Positions 60,817 through 64,000 of a DNA stretch of 64,000 nt are shown here, in pieces; position 1 is the first letter of the stretch; every line of letters begins with the position of its first letter. A program made the translations under genes and the position numbers. The stretch comes from Streptomyces lichenis. Lineage in GTDB: Bacteria > Actinomycetota > Actinomycetes > Streptomycetales > Streptomycetaceae. Under the pieces are notes generated by a model. It saw only the letters and a list, made by a program, of their open reading frames with translations, was not told the DNA's origin and made no database searches. Where the stretch lies: positions 104,400 to 168,399 of the forward strand of contig NZ_JALPTH010000017.1 in NCBI RefSeq assembly GCF_023218175.1, written 5' to 3'.

Positions 60817-61738
60817 CCCGAGTCCGACCCGGAGTCTGTCGCATCGCGTTCCCGACCTCGGCGCGCTCGAACTCCTGCTCGCGGTCGCCCGGCACGGCAG
60901 TCTCGGCCGGGCCGCCCGCGAGGTGGGCATCACCCAGCCCGCCGCGAGCAGCCGTATCCGCTCCATGGAGCGCCTGCTCGGGGTCGCCCTGGTCGACCGC
61001 TCCCCGCGCGGCTCCCGTCTCACCGACGCCGGGGCGCTGGTCACCGACTGGGCCCGACGGGTGGTGGAGGCGGCGGAGGCCTTCGACGCGGGGGCCCAGG
61101 CGCTGCGCGACCGCCGGGACTCGCGGCTGCGGGTGGCGGCCTCCATGACCATCGCCGAGTACCTGCTGCCCGGCTGGCTGATCGCCCTGCGCGCGGCCCG
61201 CCCGGGGACGGCGGTCTCCCTCCAGGCCGGCAACTCCGCGGCCGTCGCCGAACTGCTGCTCGCTGGCGAGGCCGACCTCGGCTATGTGGAGGGTCTGGCC
61301 GTGCCCGAGGGCCTGGACGGGGCGGTCGTCGCCCGGGACCGGCTGGTGGTGGTCGCTGCCGCCGCCCACCCCTGGGCCCGGCGCCGCCGCCCGATAGCCC
61401 CCGCCGAGCTGGCCTCCGCCGCGCTGGTGCTGCGCGAGTACGGTTCCGGCACCCGCCAGGTCCTCGACGCGGCCCTCGCCGACCACGGCGGCCTGGCCGA
61501 GCCGCTGCTGGAGCTGGCCTCCACCACCGCCGTGAAGGCCGCGGCGGTGACCGGCGCCGGCCCGGCCGTGCTCAGCGAACTGGCCGTCACCGAGGAACTG
61601 GCCTCCCGCCGCCTGGTGGAGGTCCCGGTCGCCGACGTCTCCCTCACCCGCGCTCTCCGCGCCGTCTGGCCCACCGGCCCCCTCCCCGCCGGCCCCGCCC
61701 GCGACCTGCTCTCCCTGGCCGGAGGAAGCGCCTCCTGA
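60812..61738 (+). CDS. LysR-family transcriptional regulator
   Basis: The 308-residue protein has the LysR N-terminal HTH (LGALELLLAVARHGSLGRAAREVGITQPAASSRIRSMERLLG, quoted in part) and an effector-binding domain (RVAASMTIAEYLLPGWLIAL; VLREYGSGTRQVLD). It is divergent from a TDT transporter, the classical arrangement for a regulator and its target. ATG 60812 has no Shine-Dalgarno sequence and lies within an inverted repeat. The inducer is unknown. Confidence 0.94.
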   Translation: MSPSPTRSLSHRVPDLGALELLLAVARHGSLGRAAREVGITQPAASSRIRSMERLLGVALVDRSPRGSRLTDAGALVTDWARRVVEAAEAFDAGAQALRDRRDSRLRVAASMTIAEYLLPGWLIALRAARPGTAVSLQAGNSAAVAELLLAGEADLGYVEGLAVPEGLDGAVVARDRLVVVAAAAHPWARRRRPIAPAELASAALVLREYGSGTRQVLDAALADHGGLAEPLLELASTTAVKAAAVTGAGPAVLSELAVTEELASRRLVEVPVADVSLTRALRAVWPTGPLPAGPARDLLSLAGGSAS

Positions 61739-61804
61739 GCCGACCCTCCCGTCGCCGCCCGTTACCGACCGTCCGCTGCGCACCGGCTGCCGAATGCTCC
61801 AGCT

Positions 61805-61849
61805 GTCAACCGAGGGTTGACGCTCTCTGACTGTCAACCTAAGGTTGCC
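61805..61849 (+). promoter_or_regulatory. Promoter with two operators before the Clp-N/HTH gene
   Basis: A near-ideal promoter has TTGACG (61817-61822), a 17-base spacer and TAAGGT (61840-61845), with ATG 61852 six bases on. GTCAACC-GAG-GGTTGAC (61805-61821) is a perfect palindrome overlapping the -35, and GTCAACCTAAGGTTGCC (61833-61849) is a second copy covering the -10, centred 28 bases later. A dimeric repressor bound at both would block RNA polymerase. Confidence 0.7.
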
Positions 61850-61851
61850 TC

Positions 61852-62595
61852 ATGGAGACGAATCCGACGAACCCTCTTCCCCTGAACCCGCCCATCCGGC
61901 TGGACGAGCTGATCGAGACGATCAAAAAGGTCCACCCCGACGCCGCGCTGGAGCAGTTGACGGACGCGGTGCTGGCCGCGGAGCACCTCGGCGAGCTGGC
62001 GGACCACCTGATCGGGCACTTCGTGGACCAGGCCCGGCGCTCCGGGGCCTCCTGGACCGACATCGGCAAGAGCATGGGCGTCACCCGCCAGGCGGCCCAG
62101 AAGCGCTTCGTGCCGAAGGAGCCGGGCGGCGGCGAACTCGACCCGAACCAGGGGTTCGCCCGCTTCACCCCCCGGGCCCGCAACGTGGTGGCGGCGTCCC
62201 AGAACGAGGCCCGGGAGGCGGGCAACACCGAGATCGGCACCGCCCACCTGCTCCTCGGCCTGCTCGCCGAGCCCGAGGGCCTGGCGGCGAAGGCCCTGGT
62301 GGCCCAGGGCGCGACGGCGGACGCGGTACGGGAGGCCGCGTCCGCCGTACTGCCCGCGGCCGCCACCGAACCGCCCGAGCTGGTCCCGTTCGACGCGGGA
62401 GCCAAGAAGGTGCTGGAGCTGACCTTCCGGGAGGCGCTGCGCCTGGGCCACAACTACGTCGGCACCGAGCACATCCTGCTGGCCCTGCTGGAGTTCGAGC
62501 ACGGGGGTGGGCTACTCGGCGGCCTCGGTGTGACCAAGGCCGCCAGCGAGGCCGACATCACGGCGGCACTGGCGAAGATCACCGGCGAGAAGTAG
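61852..62595 (+). CDS. Clp N-domain protein with helix-turn-helix
   Basis: The 247-residue protein lacks any ATPase. Residues ~20-95 contain a small HTH (SWTDIGKSMGVTRQAAQKRF), and residues ~100-247 are two Clp N repeats (FTPRARNVVAASQNEAREAG; GTAHLLLGLLAEP; then FDAGAKKVLELTFREALRLG and GTEHILLALLEFE). Clp N repeats bind adaptors or substrates in ClpA/ClpC. A DNA-binding protein with such a sensor could act as a regulator tied to proteolysis or stress. Two palindromes cover its own promoter, so autoregulation is likely. Leaderless start at 61852. Confidence 0.88.
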   Translation: METNPTNPLPLNPPIRLDELIETIKKVHPDAALEQLTDAVLAAEHLGELADHLIGHFVDQARRSGASWTDIGKSMGVTRQAAQKRFVPKEPGGGELDPNQGFARFTPRARNVVAASQNEAREAGNTEIGTAHLLLGLLAEPEGLAAKALVAQGATADAVREAASAVLPAAATEPPELVPFDAGAKKVLELTFREALRLGHNYVGTEHILLALLEFEHGGGLLGGLGVTKAASEADITAALAKITGEK

Positions 62596-62760
62596 GCCGG
62601 GGGTGCGGCGAACGCGGGGAAGTAGGCCGGGGGTGCGGCGAACGCGGGGAGGTAGGCCGAGGGCGGCGGGGGTCGCGGCAAAGTGAGTGTCGGGACCGCC
62701 GGGAAGTAGGCCGGGGGTGCGGGGATGTCGGCGGGGGAGTAGGCCGAGGGGGGCCGGGAG
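62589..62760. repeat. 30-base repeats after the Clp-N gene
   Basis: A 30-base unit (GAAGTAGGCCGGGGGTGCGG as its first part) occurs exactly at 62589-62618 and 62619-62648, then in degenerate form near 62649 and 62701. The first copy includes the stop codon of the Clp-N gene. The rest of the gap to 63331 is pyrimidine-rich on the + strand, with GCTTCTGCCC/CTGCCTC motifs, and holds no gene I can support. Confidence 0.85.
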
Positions 62761-63331
62761 TTCGGTGGCCGGTGGTTGGTGGCCGGTGCGCGGGTCGTCC
62801 CGCCTGGCACCTGCCTCCGCTTGGGCGGCCTCGCCCCCAACCTGCTTCTGCCCAGGGCCGGCCCGCCCTGCCTGTCTCTGCCGGGGCCGGCTCATCCTCG
62901 CCCGCTCCTGCCAGGGTCGCCCCGCCTGACGTCCGTCTTCGGCTGGGCCGCTCCGCTCCCGCTTGCTTCTGCCCGGTCGGCCCGCCCTGCCCGCCCTGTC
63001 CTGCCTCGTCTCTGCCGGGGCCCCGCCTCCCGATCGGTCGCCGCTTTGGTCGCGCCGCCGGGCTCCTTTCCTCACGCTATCGGGCCGTCGACCTTCCTTC
63101 GCTCGGGTGGCCGGGCCCGCTTCCTTCCCTTTGTACGCGCCACGCCCGCCCGCCCCCTTCCTTTTTGGGCAACGAGTCGGTGGGGTGCCGGAGTGCCCGG
63201 TTGGCGAGAGTTCGCCATTGCGGTGTTCGGTCCGGCTGCTGCCGGGGTTCCTTCTGGGGAACGGACCGGAAGGCGGCGGGGTGCCGGGTTGGCGAGGGCT
63301 CGCCACAGCGGTGCCCGGTGTAGGGAGGGGG

Positions 63332-64000
63332 TCAGGGGCTGGTGGCGGCGGCTACCAGTCCTTCCATGACGCGGAGGTCGTGGCCCATCTCCGGGTGCCA
63401 CTGGACGCCCAGGGTCCAGGCGGGGCCTTCCGCTTCCAGGGCCTCCACGGTGCCGTCGGCGGCGTGGGCGCAGGCGGTGAGGCCCTGGCCGAGGCGGTCG
63501 ACGGCCTGGTGGTGGTAGGAGGGGACGGCGGCGGTCTCGGGGGTGAGGGTGGACAGCAGGGTGCCCGGTACGGGCTTGACCTCGTGGTGGGTGAAGGTGC
63601 CCGGGCCGCCGGTGTGGCCGTCCAGGTGCTGGACCAGGGTGCCGCCCAGGTGGATGTTGAGCAGCTGCATGCCCCGGCAGATGCCGAGCAGGGGGGTGGC
63701 GGTGGAGAGGGCAGCCTCGATCAGGGCGAGTTCCCAGGCGTCCCGTTCGCGGGCCGGCGGGCCCGTACGGGGGTCGGGCTCCGCGCCGTAGTGAACCGGC
63801 TCCACATCGGCGCCACCCGCCACCACCAGGGCGTCCAGCCGGGAAACCACCTCGCCGGCCGCCTCCGGCGCGTCCGGTGGCAGCAGCACCGCCGTACCGC
63901 CCGCCGCCTGCACCAGCCGGGGATAGCCGGCCGGCAGCAGGGCGGCGGGCAGCTGCCATACGCCCCAGGCGGCCGGCTCCAGGTAAGTGGTCACCGTCAA
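63332..64000 (-). CDS. Gamma-glutamyl-gamma-aminobutyrate hydrolase family protein (PuuD-like), partial
   Basis: The reading frame is open at the right edge, so the N-terminal codons are missing. The 222 visible residues are a class I glutamine amidotransferase-like (peptidase C26) protein: VVAGGADVEPVHYG, the nucleophile elbow GICRGMQLLNIHLGG, a THHEVKPVPG segment, and SYHHQAVD and VQWHPEMG with the catalytic His-Glu. PuuD hydrolyses gamma-glutamyl-GABA in putrescine breakdown; in Streptomyces related enzymes serve polyamine use. No neighbouring gene in the window supports that directly. Confidence 0.9.
   Translation of the reverse strand: MTVTTYLEPAAWGVWQLPAALLPAGYPRLVQAAGGTAVLLPPDAPEAAGEVVSRLDALVVAGGADVEPVHYGAEPDPRTGPPARERDAWELALIEAALSTATPLLGICRGMQLLNIHLGGTLVQHLDGHTGGPGTFTHHEVKPVPGTLLSTLTPETAAVPSYHHQAVDRLGQGLTACAHAADGTVEALEAEGPAWTLGVQWHPEMGHDLRVMEGLVAAATSP

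Noticed and set aside
1..64000. tRNA or rRNA genes
   Set aside because: No stretch with cloverleaf-like conserved TTCGAATCC/CCA-proximal patterns or rRNA sequence was seen in the gaps; a tRNAscan run would be decisive.

Overview
The window is chromosomal DNA from a high-GC actinomycete, almost certainly a Streptomyces. Third codon positions are nearly all G/C, GTG starts are common, and many promoters have a TAnnnT -10 about 6-7 bases before the start codon (leaderless mRNAs). The gene set is diagnostic for actinobacteria: mycothiol ligase MshC, the Pup-proteasome system, ParJ and GylR. From memory, the order follows the core region of S. coelicolor around SCO1625-SCO1668, read in reverse. 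No rRNA, tRNA, CRISPR array, insertion sequence or prophage was recognised.

Layout. 1-68 holds the first codons of a CorA-type transporter. 131-4085 is a forward group: histidine phosphatase, DUF3090 protein, HipA/PI3K-like kinase and mshC. 4223-12254 is a reverse block: parJ, glpD, glpK, glpF and the regulator gylR, with a forward VOC-fold gene and a repeat array lying between gylR and glpF. 12494-16909 holds metH and a HAD phosphatase. 17442-23135 is more accessory: two tandem lipoprotein solute-binding proteins, a SUKH-like gene of lower GC, an AraC-type regulator and a DUF1801 protein. 23186-28845 holds an orphan response regulator, a RecB-like nuclease, a site-2 protease with CBS domains, TrmI, a secreted protein and a ferredoxin.

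29078-46265 is the proteasome and Tat region. It runs arc, dop, pup, prcB, prcA, then a LacI regulator and MFS transporter that interrupt the cluster, then pafA, two FKBP isomerases, pafB, pafC, two small genes, tatA and tatC. helY follows at 46417. Pup is deamidated by Dop, ligated to substrates by PafA, and recognised by the Arc ATPase ring that feeds the PrcBA core; PafBC is a WYL-domain transcriptional regulator.

49863-64000 is transport and sensing: a siderophore-interacting protein behind an iron box, a 5'-3' exonuclease, a glycine-betaine-type ABC system with an unusual permease fused to two binding domains, an XRE-cupin regulator overlapping a metal-receptor-like protein, a Ser/Thr kinase, a TDT transporter divergent from a LysR regulator, a Clp-N/HTH protein with paired operators, and a PuuD-like amidohydrolase cut by the right edge.

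The most unusual features are: (i) many short intergenic tandem repeat arrays, including one between pup and prcB; (ii) the fused ProW-ProX-ProX protein; (iii) paired palindromes covering the promoter of the Clp-N/HTH gene; (iv) matching palindromes upstream of gylR and glpF, proposed as GylR operators; and (v) a compact structured leader on metH. Hairpins at many operon ends were found by eye; energies were not computed.
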